Notes: a model not told the origin generated them from the sequence alone. Counted from the first letter of the stretch, positions 9,678 to 18,755 are shown. The stretch: DNA of 64,000 nucleotides from Sulfidibacter corallicola (GCF_017498545.1 NZ_CP071793.1:2852001-2916000); one strand, 5' to 3'. Numbers and translations are program-made.

Positions 9678-10217
9678 ATGCACACGAGAACCCTGTTCTT
9701 ACTGATTTCGATCAACCTCTGCCTCGCGGCTACCCAAGCCCAGGACAAGTCCGAGCCGGATCACGCCCATCACCATTCCGCCAATCCGGCTGTCTCCAAA
9801 GGTCACGAAGGCGTCGGCGCCCTTTCCCCCGAGCTGCGATCCGTCTTGTCCGAGGAAATGAAAATGCTCCAGGATGCCGTGGAGAAGATCCCCGGGCTTC
9901 TGGCCCAGGGCGAGCACCATGAAGTCGCGGTGGCCGCCCACCGCATGCAGAACGGTTTCATCCTGAAACAGAAACTGACCGCGGATCAAATCGCGGAGCT
10001 GCACGCCAAACTACCCGAGGATTTCATTCGCCGCGACCAACGGTTCCACCAATTGGCCGGCAAACTTCACGACGCGGCGCACGACGACGACAGCGAATTG
10101 AGTCTCTACTACTTCAGCCGCATGCTCGAGAGTTGCGTCTCCTGCCACGCCACCCACGCGGGAGAACGGTTCCCGAAGCTGGTGCCCAAGGTCGCAACGC
10201 AGCCGCACCATCATTAG
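9678..10217 (+). CDS. Periplasmic c-type cytochrome, possibly cytochrome c'-like
   Basis: This 179-aa protein has a signal peptide (MHTRTLFLLISINLCLAATQA, cut near residue 21). After a His-rich linker, most of the mature part is predicted helical. One haem c motif, C153-VS-C156-H157, sits close to the C-terminus. A four-helix bundle with a C-terminal CxxCH is the plan of cytochromes c', which bind NO and CO, but I cannot prove the fold. The ATG at 9678 is chosen because it begins the signal peptide; the frame is open 58 codons further up but that part is unlike protein. It converges with the Crp/Fnr gene at 10265. No CcmFH or oxidase genes are nearby, so its electron partner is unknown. Confidence 0.75.
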   Translation: MHTRTLFLLISINLCLAATQAQDKSEPDHAHHHSANPAVSKGHEGVGALSPELRSVLSEEMKMLQDAVEKIPGLLAQGEHHEVAVAAHRMQNGFILKQKLTADQIAELHAKLPEDFIRRDQRFHQLAGKLHDAAHDDDSELSLYYFSRMLESCVSCHATHAGERFPKLVPKVATQPHHH

Positions 10218-10264
10218 GCCGACGTCCAGCATATTCGGTTCGAACGCACCTCTCGGTCAGCCCG

Positions 10265-10942
10265 TCAGGGATCCTTCGACGTGCCCGCGATGGTGGCCAG
10301 GGCGTTTCGGTCCAGGATCCGCACGCGGCGCCGTCCCACCTCCACCAGGCCGTCCGCCTTCCACCCCTGCAGGATGCGGCTGACGCTGTACAGGGTGGTC
10401 CCGATCATTTCGGCCATATCCTGACGGGACAGGCCCTGGACCTCCCGTGTCAAACCCGATGCGGCGGTGGCGCTCAGGTCCAGGAGCCGCTTGGCCAAAC
10501 GGCGATCGATCGAGCCCAGGGTCCAATCGCACAAGCGGTCCTGGACATCCAACAGACGCTGCGAGACAAAGCGCAACGCCGCCACCAAGACCGTCGGGTG
10601 GGCCTGCATGAAGTCGAACAGCAGCGGCCCGGGCCAGGCGTAGGCGCGACTCGGCAGAATCGCCTCGGCGGTCACGGGATAGGTGGTGCCGCTCCAGGCA
10701 GCCACCCCGCCGAACATCTGTCTCGGCTGAACCAGGCGCGGAATCACCTGTTTCCCGTCCGCAGTGATCTGAGCCAGTTTGACCTGGCCATGCAACAAGT
10801 AGAAGCAACGGTCGGCCGCGCCGCCCTGCCGGAAGAAGAGTGCGCCTCGATCCAAGGAGACGATGGTCGCCAAACGCGCCAACTCGGCCCGAGCCTCGTC
10901 GTTCAAACCGGCAAACAGGGAAAAGGTTTCGTCAGCGGTCAT
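10265..10942 (-). CDS. Crp/Fnr-family transcriptional regulator
   Basis: This 225-aa regulator has a cyclic-nucleotide-binding-type beta-barrel (about 10-110), the long dimer helix and a C-terminal winged helix with SRQDMAEMIGTTLYSVSRIL (about 170-190) as the recognition region. It lacks the N-terminal cysteine cluster of oxygen-sensing FNR, so a cAMP-, haem- or NO-responsive (DNR-type) member is more likely; this is inference. The start at 10942 (MTADETF) gives the usual family length; the longer frame upstream encodes an Arg/Gly-rich stretch. It lies 70 bp downstream of the radical SAM gene on the same strand and is probably cotranscribed. The adjacent cytochrome and the palindrome at 19586 are possible targets. 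Confidence 0.88.
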   Translation of the reverse strand: MTADETFSLFAGLNDEARAELARLATIVSLDRGALFFRQGGAADRCFYLLHGQVKLAQITADGKQVIPRLVQPRQMFGGVAAWSGTTYPVTAEAILPSRAYAWPGPLLFDFMQAHPTVLVAALRFVSQRLLDVQDRLCDWTLGSIDRRLAKRLLDLSATAASGLTREVQGLSRQDMAEMIGTTLYSVSRILQGWKADGLVEVGRRRVRILDRNALATIAGTSKDP

Positions 10943-11012
10943 CGCCTGCCCACCTGCGCAAAACCAAACACCACCTCCCCGCCGTGGCGCACGGGTTCCC
11001 CCAGCGCCGACG

Positions 11013-12203
11013 TCAGCCCAAGGCACCCATGCCGAAAAAGACCTGCTTCTTCAGAAAGCGGTAGACCCAATAATCCTCCGGAATCTCTTCATCCGGCAAA
11101 TGGTGACTGTGTCTGGGTTTGATGCTGTCGATTTCCGAGAGCGCATCGCGGGTACTGTAGTCCTTGGCGCCGTGATCCCGAATGAAGGAGGCCAACTCCT
11201 GCGGATGCTCCAAAATCACGCAACCCTTGGTGCGATCCTTGACGAAATCCTGGAAGCCGCGCAGATAGGCGCTCTCGTTGATCGATTTGAACATGTCGCG
11301 ATCGTTGTCGACCACCCGCTCCTTGGCGAACGAAAGCGGTGGGCAGGGTTCGATGCTGCCTTCCGGCCCGATGTGAAAACCCAGCCCGGTGGCAGCGGGG
11401 CAAAAGGCCTCGCCCTCGGCGGTCCAGTAGGTGTCGATCAGAAGGATTGGATGTTTGCGCCGCAGACGAAGCAGGCGGCGCCGCATTTCGACGATCTGTT
11501 CCTTCTGCATGCAGTACTCGGGATGCGGCTCCTCGCCGACGGGCCGGTAGATGTAGTACCACAGGTACATGGCGCCGCGATCGATGAACATCCGCACGTA
11601 CTCGTCGGACATGACCTCGTCCATGTTCTTGCCGGTGGCGGTGGTCGCGAGGCCGTAGAACAGCTTGTGCCGCTTCAACAAATCCAGCCCTTCCATGATC
11701 TTGGCAAAAACGCCTTCACCTCGGCGTAAGTCGTTCTGCTCCTCCATCCCGTCGATGCTGATGAGTGGGGTGACATTGCCCAGCCGACGCATGCGGGCCA
11801 CGTTTTCTTCGGTGAAGAACATGCCGTTGGTGATGATCTGGAAATAACAGTCGGAATGGCGCTCGAGAATGTCGAACAAGCTTTTATGCAGGAAGGGTTC
11901 GCCGCCGAGCAGCGTGTAGTAGTAGGCCTTTTGGCGTTTGCCGCTTTCGATGATCGCGTCCAGGTCATCGGTGCTCATGTGGCGCGCTTTTCCGACCTTT
12001 TCGACCCAGCACCCCTGGCAACGCAGGTTACAGGTATTGGTGAGCGCCACGAACATGAACGGCGGATAGAGTACGTCGTTGGCCAGGCGTTTCTTGTAGG
12101 CGTGAATCGCCTTCATGCCCTTGAAACCATAGAGATAGGCTGCCTTGAAAGCCACGTTGGGAGCCAGGCCGGTCGCCATGCGGTAGGCGTACTTGAACAA
12201 CAT
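11013..12203 (-). CDS. Radical SAM protein with SPASM-like C-terminal cysteines
   Basis: This 396-aa enzyme has the radical SAM cluster motif C58-NLR-C62-QG-C65, then the GGEP motif that contacts SAM, then an (alpha/beta) barrel. The C-terminal part has further cysteines (in contexts EYCMQ, EAFCPA, EPCPPL and KGCVIL), as in SPASM/twitch proteins that hold auxiliary Fe-S clusters. The substrate is unknown. It is not a recognised HpnH, MoaA or peptide-maturase type. GGAGGACATCTTCG precedes the ATG at 12203. Upstream on the same strand lies a cysteine desulfurase, across a 390-bp repeat-bearing gap; downstream is the Crp/Fnr gene. Its proximity to isoprenoid and lipoyl genes suggests that it modifies a lipid or a lipoyl-bound substrate. 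That is an inference only. Confidence 0.85.
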   Translation of the reverse strand: MLFKYAYRMATGLAPNVAFKAAYLYGFKGMKAIHAYKKRLANDVLYPPFMFVALTNTCNLRCQGCWVEKVGKARHMSTDDLDAIIESGKRQKAYYYTLLGGEPFLHKSLFDILERHSDCYFQIITNGMFFTEENVARMRRLGNVTPLISIDGMEEQNDLRRGEGVFAKIMEGLDLLKRHKLFYGLATTATGKNMDEVMSDEYVRMFIDRGAMYLWYYIYRPVGEEPHPEYCMQKEQIVEMRRRLLRLRRKHPILLIDTYWTAEGEAFCPAATGLGFHIGPEGSIEPCPPLSFAKERVVDNDRDMFKSINESAYLRGFQDFVKDRTKGCVILEHPQELASFIRDHGAKDYSTRDALSEIDSIKPRHSHHLPDEEIPEDYWVYRFLKKQVFFGMGALG

Positions 12204-12264
12204 CGAAGATGTCCTCCGTGAAACGGATTGAAAGCCGGGGTGCCTTGGGTCGGCCCTATCTTAG

Positions 12265-12608
12265 CAAAGGTTGGGGACCTTTCGGTCCCAGGTGTCGGTT
12301 CGAGTGCGCCGATCCCATTCCCTGACGCCTGATACCCGACACCTGATTCCGGGCCCATCCACCCGATCACCCCGAATGAAGACCCATCGTCATCTGGATG
12401 GATCCCTCACCCTTCACACGTAGCAGACCCATCCAGAGTTTCGCGCAAACCAAAGATGGCGTTTGGGACCTCAAGTCCCAGTGTTGGGTGCCCAGCTCAA
12501 AAGCGTTGGCCACCATATCCTGACACCTGACACCGGGCCCATCCGCCCGACGACTCCGGTTGAAGGCCCTTCTATCCTCGATGGGCCCTTGCCGCTCACA
12601 ATTCACAG
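12265..12608. repeat. Imperfect tandem duplication of about 190 bp
   Basis: Two diverged copies (about 12265-12420 and 12453-12608) share AAxGxTGG...GGGACCT..GTCCCAG near the start, then CCTGACxCCTGA, CGGGCCCATCC and a CTCACxxTTCAC end. The second copy runs into the 3' end of the cysteine desulfurase gene. Apart from this duplication the 12204-12595 gap contains no gene I can support. Confidence 0.6.
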
Positions 12609-13837
12609 GTCGCGGCATGATCCGGTGCATCGCGCAGCCTGCAGACCGCCTCGATCAGCAGCTCGGCTGCCGTTTCCACTTCCGCGTCGCTGGTGAAGCG
12701 CCCCAACGACAGGCGCAGGGACTCGCCCGCTTCGATCGCGCCCAAACCCATGGCCAACAGAACCTTCGATGGCGTCGGAACCGCGGAACTACACGCCGAC
12801 CCGCGCGAGAAGGCCAGTCGCGGCACGGCTTGTTGCAGCGCGGCCCCATCGACCCCGACGAAACGCAGGTTCAGGCAGCCGGGCAGGCCTGCCACCGGAT
12901 CGCCGTTAATCTGGAACGCCACATCGGCGGCCCGCAAACGATGCAACAAGGCCTCGCGCTGTTTTTTCAGGAGCGCGGCCTCGCGCTCGCGCTCGTTTTC
13001 GGCCAAATCCAGCGCGGCGGCGAGCCCCACGATCGCCGGCACGTTCAGGGTCCCGGAACGAAAACCCCGTTCGTGCCCGCCACCGTGCATTTGGGAAACC
13101 AGCCGCACCCGAGGCCGCGACCGCCCCGCGTAAAGCGCGCCGATGCCCTTGGGCCCGTAGATTTTGTGTCCCGAAAAGGTGAGCAGATCGATGCCCGTTT
13201 CACCGACGTCCAGCGGCAACTTGCCGGCCGCCTGCGTGGCGTCACAATGGAAAAAGACGCCGGCATCGCGGGTGATGGCACCGATCGCGGCGACGTCGTG
13301 CACCACCCCGGTCTCGTTGTTGGCGTACATCAGGCTCACGGCCAGGGTGTCCGGCCGAATGGCGCGCCGCAATTCATCCGGATCGATGTGGCCCGACCGA
13401 TCCGGTTCCAGCCAGGTGACTTCCGCGCCGCGCTCGACGAGATGGGCCAATACATCCAGAACCGCCGGATGTTCGGTCCTGCAGGAGACGAAATGGCGGG
13501 CCCGGTCGCGGTGTTGCTCGAACAATCCTTTCAAGGCCAAATTGTTGGCCTCCGTGGCGCCGCTGGTGAAGACCAGGCCCAGGGGCGACCCGCCGATCAT
13601 GCGGGCCACCGCCTCGCGCGCACCATTCACCGCCTCCGCCGCCTCGCGTCCGTAATCGTGACCCCGCGAGGCCGGATTCCCGAAAACGCGGGTGAAGTAG
13701 GGCTGCATCACGGTGAAGACGCGCGGATCGAGCGGCGTGGTCGCCTGGTAATCCAGATAGATCGAGGGCGCCTGGGCGGTGTGCCCGAGCGGCGCCGCAC
13801 GAGGCGCATCGGATGGTGAGGTTTGGTTGGGAACCAT
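12596..13837 (-). CDS. Cysteine desulfurase (NifS/IscS-like)
   Basis: This 413-aa PLP enzyme releases sulfur from cysteine for Fe-S cluster or thio-cofactor assembly. PLP features are all present: TSGATEANN (substrate/phosphate loop), H123 in RTEHPAV, the HCDATQAAGK segment, and the PLP lysine K225 in SGHKIYGPKG. The catalytic cysteine C349 lies in a SRGSACSSAVP loop typical of group I enzymes. GGAGGCCTTG lies before the ATG at 13837; the frame is open further up but that part has no family match. No IscU/IscA follows. It is divergent from the lipoyl/Fe-S/isoprenoid operon starting at 14157, so it may supply sulfur for the Fe-S protein (15833) or for lipoylation of the H-like protein. Confidence 0.92.
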   Translation of the reverse strand: MVPNQTSPSDAPRAAPLGHTAQAPSIYLDYQATTPLDPRVFTVMQPYFTRVFGNPASRGHDYGREAAEAVNGAREAVARMIGGSPLGLVFTSGATEANNLALKGLFEQHRDRARHFVSCRTEHPAVLDVLAHLVERGAEVTWLEPDRSGHIDPDELRRAIRPDTLAVSLMYANNETGVVHDVAAIGAITRDAGVFFHCDATQAAGKLPLDVGETGIDLLTFSGHKIYGPKGIGALYAGRSRPRVRLVSQMHGGGHERGFRSGTLNVPAIVGLAAALDLAENEREREAALLKKQREALLHRLRAADVAFQINGDPVAGLPGCLNLRFVGVDGAALQQAVPRLAFSRGSACSSAVPTPSKVLLAMGLGAIEAGESLRLSLGRFTSDAEVETAAELLIEAVCRLRDAPDHAATCEL

Positions 13838-13997
13838 CAAGGCCTCCGGCCGTAGAGAGAAACGGTGTTGTATCGGTACGCGGAAATGGACGCCGTGGAT
13901 TCGCGCGCATCGTACCCGCGCAGCAGAAGTGGCCCCAGCGTTCCGCACGGCCCATCATAAAACCCTTTCGATGCCTTTGCCGATACCCGACTCGCGA

Positions 13998-14024
13998 TTG
14001 CCGAAGAGGCGATTTAGGTATAAT
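13998..14024 (+). promoter_or_regulatory. Candidate promoter of the gcvH-like operon
   Basis: A perfect -10 TATAAT (14019-14024) is preceded by TTGCCG (13998-14003) with a short 15-bp spacer. Transcription would start near 14031 and give a leader of about 125 nt. The -10 is convincing, the -35 less so. The rest of the 319-bp divergent gap holds no gene. Confidence 0.45.
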
Positions 14025-14156
14025 GCCTGAAGCGTTTTCCTTTTCGCCACGTACATGGTCTTAATTCTGTCGTGTTTCCCTTGCCGGAGATCAAAGGTTT
14101 CCGCTTCTCCAGGCCGGCTTTAGATTCGAAAAATCCAAGGAACCCCGTCCATTTTG

Positions 14157-14609
14157 ATGAGTACTTCCGCGTTTCTCAATTACAAGCGTTCGCGTTTCTC
14201 CACCCGACTCCCCATCGACTTTCGCTACACCCAGTCTCACTTTTGGCTGCAGGCCATGCCCGACGACGTCTACCGCATCGGTCTCACCAAATTCGCCACG
14301 CGCATGCTGGGCGACCTGGTGGAAACGGGTGTCGAGGTGGAACCGGATACCCCGGTCGAGGTCGGTCAGGTGATCGGCTGGGTGGAATGCCTGAAAGCGG
14401 CGTCCGACCTGTATTGCATGGCGCAGGGTCGTTTCGTTCGGGCCAATCCCGAACTCAATCAAAATCCGGACTGGTTGACCCGCGATCCCTACCGAAAAGG
14501 CTGGCTGTACGAGGTGGCGGGCGAACCGGAGCCGACCGCGCTGGATGCCGAGGGTTACGCGGCGTTTCTAAATCAAACCATCGACACCATGTTAGGAGGG
14601 GCTCCATGA
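14157..14609 (+). CDS. GcvH-like lipoyl carrier protein
   Basis: This 150-aa protein has the glycine-cleavage H-protein fold. The line 'YTQSHFWLQAMPDDVYRIGLT' parallels the family's opening strands, and the lipoyl lysine is K80 in WVECLKAASDLY, equivalent to ESVKAVSDVY. RxNPELNxxPxWL and the terminal tryptophan region are also family features. No glycine decarboxylase (GcvP/GcvT) is nearby. The N-terminal 22 residues are longer and more basic than usual. It may therefore be a dedicated lipoyl carrier like the Lbp proteins of sulfur-oxidising Hdr systems rather than part of glycine cleavage. Start choice is uncertain: a TTG at 14154 directly precedes the ATG at 14157. The stop overlaps the next gene's start by 4 bp (ATGA), showing coupled translation. 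Confidence 0.85.
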   Translation: MSTSAFLNYKRSRFSTRLPIDFRYTQSHFWLQAMPDDVYRIGLTKFATRMLGDLVETGVEVEPDTPVEVGQVIGWVECLKAASDLYCMAQGRFVRANPELNQNPDWLTRDPYRKGWLYEVAGEPEPTALDAEGYAAFLNQTIDTMLGGAP

Positions 14610-15733
14610 GCGATTCCAATCCCGCTCGCTACATCATGATCGGCGGCTTTTTGGGGGCTGGCAAATCCACCAGCATCGCCCGACTCGCCGAACACCTGGA
14701 CGCACAGGGTTTACGCGTGGGACTGATCACCAACGACCAGGGCAACCGGCTCGTGGACACCCTGAACCTCGCCAGCCGCGGGTTCCAGGTCGAAGAAATC
14801 CCCGGCGGCTGTTTCTGCTGCCGTTTCCATTCGTTGCTCGAGGCCGCCGAAAACCTGAGCGCCGAAACCCGACCCGACGTCTTTATCGCCGAACCGGTCG
14901 GCAGTTGTACCGATCTCATCGCTTCCGTGTCCTACCCGTTGCGCCGCATCTACGGCGATCGCTTCCGCATCGCGCCGCTCAGCGTGGTCGTCGACCCGCG
15001 TCGCGCCCGCCGCGTCCTGGGCCTTTCGGCCGAGCCCGGCTTCTCGCAAAAAGTTACCTACATCTACCTGAAACAACTGGAAGAGGCCTCGATCATCGTC
15101 ATCAACAAAAACGACTTGATCGGGATCGCCGAGCGCGAAAGTCTGGCGGCGGCGCTGCGCGATCGTTTCCCGCGGGCGCGGATCATGGATGCCTCGGCCC
15201 GCACCGGCGAAGGCCTGCCGGAATGGTTCGCGGCCGTCACGGAAACCGAGCAGGACGGTGGTGAAGCCATGGAGCTCGACTATCAGATCTACGCCGAGGG
15301 CGAGGCCCTGTTGGGTTGGCTGAACGCCACGGTCCGCCTGTCCGCCACCTCGCTGGTCGACGGCGATCGTTTCCTTTCGGAACTGGCGCGAGCCGTCCAG
15401 GACAACCTCGCCGAACGCGGCGTGGAGATCGCCCACTTCAAAATGACCCTCGAACCCAACGACGGCAGCGGTGAGTTGGCCGTCCTGAGCCTGGTAGGCA
15501 CCGAGTTCGAGCCGGAATTCACCCAAACCCTGTCGGATCCGCTCAGCGATGGAGAACTGATCGTCAACCTGCGCGCCGAGGGCGAACCGGCATGGCTGGA
15601 AGACTCGCTTCGCGCCGGCCTGGCCGCCTGCTCGGACAGCTTCGGCCGGCTGGAACTGGAACACCTGGAATCGTTCAAGCCGGGCGAACCCAAGCCGGTT
15701 TACCGCATGGCCAGTGCCGATGCGGTGGTGTGA
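14606..15733 (+). CDS. CobW/COG0523-type GTPase, putative metallochaperone
   Basis: This 375-aa G3E-family P-loop GTPase has Walker A GGFLGAGKS (13-21), the metal-binding CFCC (69-72) in a GGCFCC context, the EPVGSC segment and the NKND guanine-specificity motif. The CxCC motif marks COG0523 metal-chaperone GTPases that load Zn, Co or other metals. The C-terminal part (about 225-375) is not the usual CobW C-terminal domain and I do not recognise it. It is translationally coupled to the GcvH-like gene by an ATGA overlap with AGGAGG just upstream. Its place in this operon suggests that it delivers metal or assembles a cofactor for the neighbouring Fe-S or radical enzymes. Confidence 0.85.
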   Translation: MSDSNPARYIMIGGFLGAGKSTSIARLAEHLDAQGLRVGLITNDQGNRLVDTLNLASRGFQVEEIPGGCFCCRFHSLLEAAENLSAETRPDVFIAEPVGSCTDLIASVSYPLRRIYGDRFRIAPLSVVVDPRRARRVLGLSAEPGFSQKVTYIYLKQLEEASIIVINKNDLIGIAERESLAAALRDRFPRARIMDASARTGEGLPEWFAAVTETEQDGGEAMELDYQIYAEGEALLGWLNATVRLSATSLVDGDRFLSELARAVQDNLAERGVEIAHFKMTLEPNDGSGELAVLSLVGTEFEPEFTQTLSDPLSDGELIVNLRAEGEPAWLEDSLRAGLAACSDSFGRLELEHLESFKPGEPKPVYRMASADAVV

Positions 15734-15832
15734 AGGTGCCCGGCGTGAACGACTCGAACGACATGGCCGCGGAACCGATGCGGGCCGCCCAGGATCGCCT
15801 GGCGGGATTCGCTTACTTTGTGGGGAGGAATT

Positions 15833-16777
15833 GTGAACGGTCTCGATAATGGAAAACAGGTCGCCACCGCGACACGGGAAATCCCGCGCGTCCCCGTCGC
15901 GGGGAGCGCATCGTCCAAGGTGATCTTCTGCCATTGCGCCTACACCCGAATTCTCCCGAAGGACGTCAAGAATCGCGTTCTGGCCGGCCTGGAGGCCGGC
16001 GGTGCGGAAGTCGAGGAAGTCGAAGATCTCTGTCGCATGTCCGCACATCGCGACCCCAAACTCGGCGAGCTGGCCGCGCGCGACGACGTGAAGATCGCGG
16101 CCTGCTACCCCCGCGCCGTCAAGTGGCTGTTCCATGCCGCCGACACCCCTTTGGACGAAACGACCGCCACCATCGCGAACATGCGCGAAGACGAGGCCGC
16201 CGTCGTGCTGGAAGAGCTGCTCGACGAGCCGCCCCAAGACCTGCCCGACGAGGTGCCCGACCAGACCATGGCCACGACCGATACCTGGAAACCCTGGTTC
16301 CCGGTCATCGATTTCAACCGCTGCACCAACTGTATGCAGTGCCTCAGCTTCTGCCTCTTCGACGTTTACGGCGTGTCCGAAGACAAGAAGATCCAGGTTC
16401 GGAACCCCACCAAATGCAAAACCGATTGCCCCGCCTGCTCGCGCGTCTGCCCCGAGGCCGCGATCCTCTTCCCCAAGTACCGCGCTTCGCCGATCAACGG
16501 TGCCGAAGTCAGCGAAGAGGACCTGCGCCGCGAGAAGATGAAGGTCGATATCTCGTCGCTTTTGGGCGGGGACATCTATGGTCTGCTACGCGATCGATCG
16601 CAACGAGCCAAGTCGCGCTTCTCCAAGGAACGGGACGAGGACCGCGCACTCAAGGAGCGCAAGCGCTGCCTCAAGAAGCTCCAGAAGGCCCTCGACATCC
16701 CGGAAGAACTGATGAACGCCATGCCCAGCGGCGAGGCCATTCTGGCCAAAGCGCAACGGCTGAAGAAGGACGGCTGA
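15833..16777 (+). CDS. Two-[4Fe-4S] ferredoxin-type protein with Cys-bearing N-terminal domain
   Basis: This 314-aa protein starts at a GTG (15833) with GGGAGG 4 nt upstream; a TTG at 15818 is less likely. The centre carries a bacterial-type dicluster: C164-TN-C167-MQ-C170-LSF-C174 and C195-KTD-C199-PA-C202-SRV-C206. The N-terminal 100 residues hold four more cysteines (FCHCAYTR at 33/35, C67, C91) in a layout like the N-terminal domain of heterodisulfide-reductase subunits. The C-terminal 100 residues are charged, helical and coiled-coil-like. It is cytoplasmic and probably shuttles electrons to a partner enzyme. It sits 99 bp after the CobW gene and 256 bp before the DUF116-prenyl synthase gene. 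It may power a radical SAM or reductive step of the same pathway. Confidence 0.82.
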   Translation: MNGLDNGKQVATATREIPRVPVAGSASSKVIFCHCAYTRILPKDVKNRVLAGLEAGGAEVEEVEDLCRMSAHRDPKLGELAARDDVKIAACYPRAVKWLFHAADTPLDETTATIANMREDEAAVVLEELLDEPPQDLPDEVPDQTMATTDTWKPWFPVIDFNRCTNCMQCLSFCLFDVYGVSEDKKIQVRNPTKCKTDCPACSRVCPEAAILFPKYRASPINGAEVSEEDLRREKMKVDISSLLGGDIYGLLRDRSQRAKSRFSKERDEDRALKERKRCLKKLQKALDIPEELMNAMPSGEAILAKAQRLKKDG

Positions 16778-17033
16778 ATGGATCTCCGACGTCGTGACAC
16801 GGGGAGGCCCCATCCCCTTCTCCGCGAACCGGTTGACCATAATCGCGTATACTCGACAAAAACCGTTTCCGAAATCGGGTCATCCGCGATCGCCGCTCAC
16901 CCACCCACTTTTCCAACCACCCATGTTTCATCGCTGCCACCCGTTCCTTCGATAAAATCGACCGATTTATGTGGGGCGCATCGCGTTGATTCGTTTTTGA
17001 AGACAGACAGGACATACGAGAGGGAGTTACCCA

Positions 17034-18755
17034 ATGGTCGCCACTGAGTTCAAAATGCCCAAGCTGATCACCGCCCGGCCCCAGCGGCCACCGGAAGCCG
17101 ACATTCCGTCGACCTCCGAACAACGGCGTTTCATCAAGCAGTTGGTCCGGAACTTCGTGGAAGAGTTCCGACCCGTGCCGCCCATGCCGCTGGACGAATT
17201 GCGGGAACACGCCGACGTCCTGATCGAGCAGCACAAGCTCCCCACCGATTACCGCAACTTCATCGCGGTGCTCATCAACAACCAGGCCTGGGAAGAGGAC
17301 CTGGCGCGCATCCCCTACAACCGACGCTTGCTGTTGCTGCCCAAGTGCTTGCGCACCGAGGCGGTCTGTCCCGCGCCCTTCGACGAATTCGGCTTGCTGT
17401 GCAAGCAATGCGGCCAATGTTCGCTGCAGGACCTTCAGGAAGAGGCCGAGCGCCTGGGTTACGCGGTCCTGATCGCCGAAGGTTCGGCCCTGGTCATGGC
17501 GATCATCGAGACCGGCAAGATCGACGCGATCGTCGGCGTGAGTTGCCTCTCGGTGCTGGAGCGAGCCTTCCCTTTCATGGAGGCGGCGGCCATTCCCGGC
17601 GTCGCGATCCCCCTGCTGCAGGGCGACTGCCTGGACACCAACGTGGACCTGGACTGGGTTTGGGATGTGGTCCATTTGACCAGTGAGGACACGTCACGCC
17701 GCCTCAACCTGGAGGCCTTGCGATCCGAGGTTCGCGGCTGGTTCGACGAAAAGGTGCTCGAAACCGTGATGGGCCCGGCCCAGGGCGAAACGGAGCAAAT
17801 CGCCCGTCGGTGGATGTCCGCCCACGGCAAGCGCTGGCGTCCCTTTCTCGCGGCCTGCGCCTACAAGGCCATGCAGGCCGAGGACACACCGATTCCCGCC
17901 GAATTCATCAAGTTGGCGGTGGGCATCGAGTGCTTTCACAAGGCCTCGTTGATTCACGACGACATCGAGGACAAGGACGACACGCGTTACGGGGAAAAGA
18001 CACTGCACGCGGTTTACGGCGAGGCGATGGCCATCAACGTGGGCGATTACCTGGTGGGCGAGGGCTACCGATTGATCGCCGAGTGCGGCGCAGCGCCGGT
18101 GGCCCTGGTGGAGATGTTGCGCGTGGCCGCCATCGGTCAGAAAGACCTGTGTATAGGTCAGGGCCGCGAGATGGAGTGGATGCGCCAACCGAGCCCGCTC
18201 AAACCCACCGAGGTCCTGGAAATCTTTTCGAAGAAGACGTCACCCGCCTTCGAGGTGGCGCTCAAGCTGGGCGCGGCCTATGCCGGTGCCGAGCCGGACA
18301 TCGGCGAGGCGCTTTCTCGATTCAGCCGGGCCCTGGGCATCGCCTACCAGATTCGCGACGATCTCTCGGATGCCGAGGAGAGCGAGGACCCCGACGATGT
18401 CGCGGGCCTGCGTCCCTCGGTGCTGTTGGCGTTGGCCTACCAACGCGCCAAGGGCGAGGATCGCGCCTTCCTGGAACAGGTGTGGCGACGCACGCCTCCC
18501 GAGGGCGATTGGCCCACACGCGTGGGCGAGCTCTACGCCAAGTTGGAGGTTCGCGAACGGACCACCAACCTCTTCGAGAGTTTCAAGGAAGAGGCGATCC
18601 TCTCGCTCAAGGAATTGAAGAATCCCAGCTTGAAAGGCTTGCTGCGGCGGGTGCTCGGCAAGATTTTCAACGATGTGGAGATCAAGGAATGGTGTCGTGA
18701 GTTCGAGACTCGAAATGCTGCAGGTAGCCAGGCTCGCTCCCCCTTTACTGTCTGA
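17034..18755 (+). CDS. DUF116 domain fused to polyprenyl synthetase
   Basis: This 573-aa fusion has residues about 30-215 matching DUF116, a domain of unknown function with conserved cysteines, here C105, C112, C123, C126 and C129 (LLPKCLR...LLCKQCGQC), probably a metal or Fe-S site. Residues about 250-560 are a trans-isoprenyl diphosphate synthase. The first Asp-rich motif is DDIED (309-313) within LIHDDIEDKDDTRYG, and the second is DDLSD (442-446). Both retain the Mg-binding aspartates, so it should make a geranyl/farnesyl/geranylgeranyl-type diphosphate; the chain length cannot be read. GAGGGAG lies before the ATG. The next gene overlaps its 3' end by about 59 bp. The fusion ties isoprenoid synthesis to the Fe-S and lipoyl genes upstream. 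Confidence 0.88.
   Translation: MVATEFKMPKLITARPQRPPEADIPSTSEQRRFIKQLVRNFVEEFRPVPPMPLDELREHADVLIEQHKLPTDYRNFIAVLINNQAWEEDLARIPYNRRLLLLPKCLRTEAVCPAPFDEFGLLCKQCGQCSLQDLQEEAERLGYAVLIAEGSALVMAIIETGKIDAIVGVSCLSVLERAFPFMEAAAIPGVAIPLLQGDCLDTNVDLDWVWDVVHLTSEDTSRRLNLEALRSEVRGWFDEKVLETVMGPAQGETEQIARRWMSAHGKRWRPFLAACAYKAMQAEDTPIPAEFIKLAVGIECFHKASLIHDDIEDKDDTRYGEKTLHAVYGEAMAINVGDYLVGEGYRLIAECGAAPVALVEMLRVAAIGQKDLCIGQGREMEWMRQPSPLKPTEVLEIFSKKTSPAFEVALKLGAAYAGAEPDIGEALSRFSRALGIAYQIRDDLSDAEESEDPDDVAGLRPSVLLALAYQRAKGEDRAFLEQVWRRTPPEGDWPTRVGELYAKLEVRERTTNLFESFKEEAILSLKELKNPSLKGLLRRVLGKIFNDVEIKEWCREFETRNAAGSQARSPFTV

Noticed and set aside
14157..14609. Assigning the H-like protein to a glycine cleavage system
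   Set aside because: No gcvP or gcvT is present in the window and the operon partners are metal, Fe-S and isoprenoid genes, so only the lipoyl-carrier role is supported.
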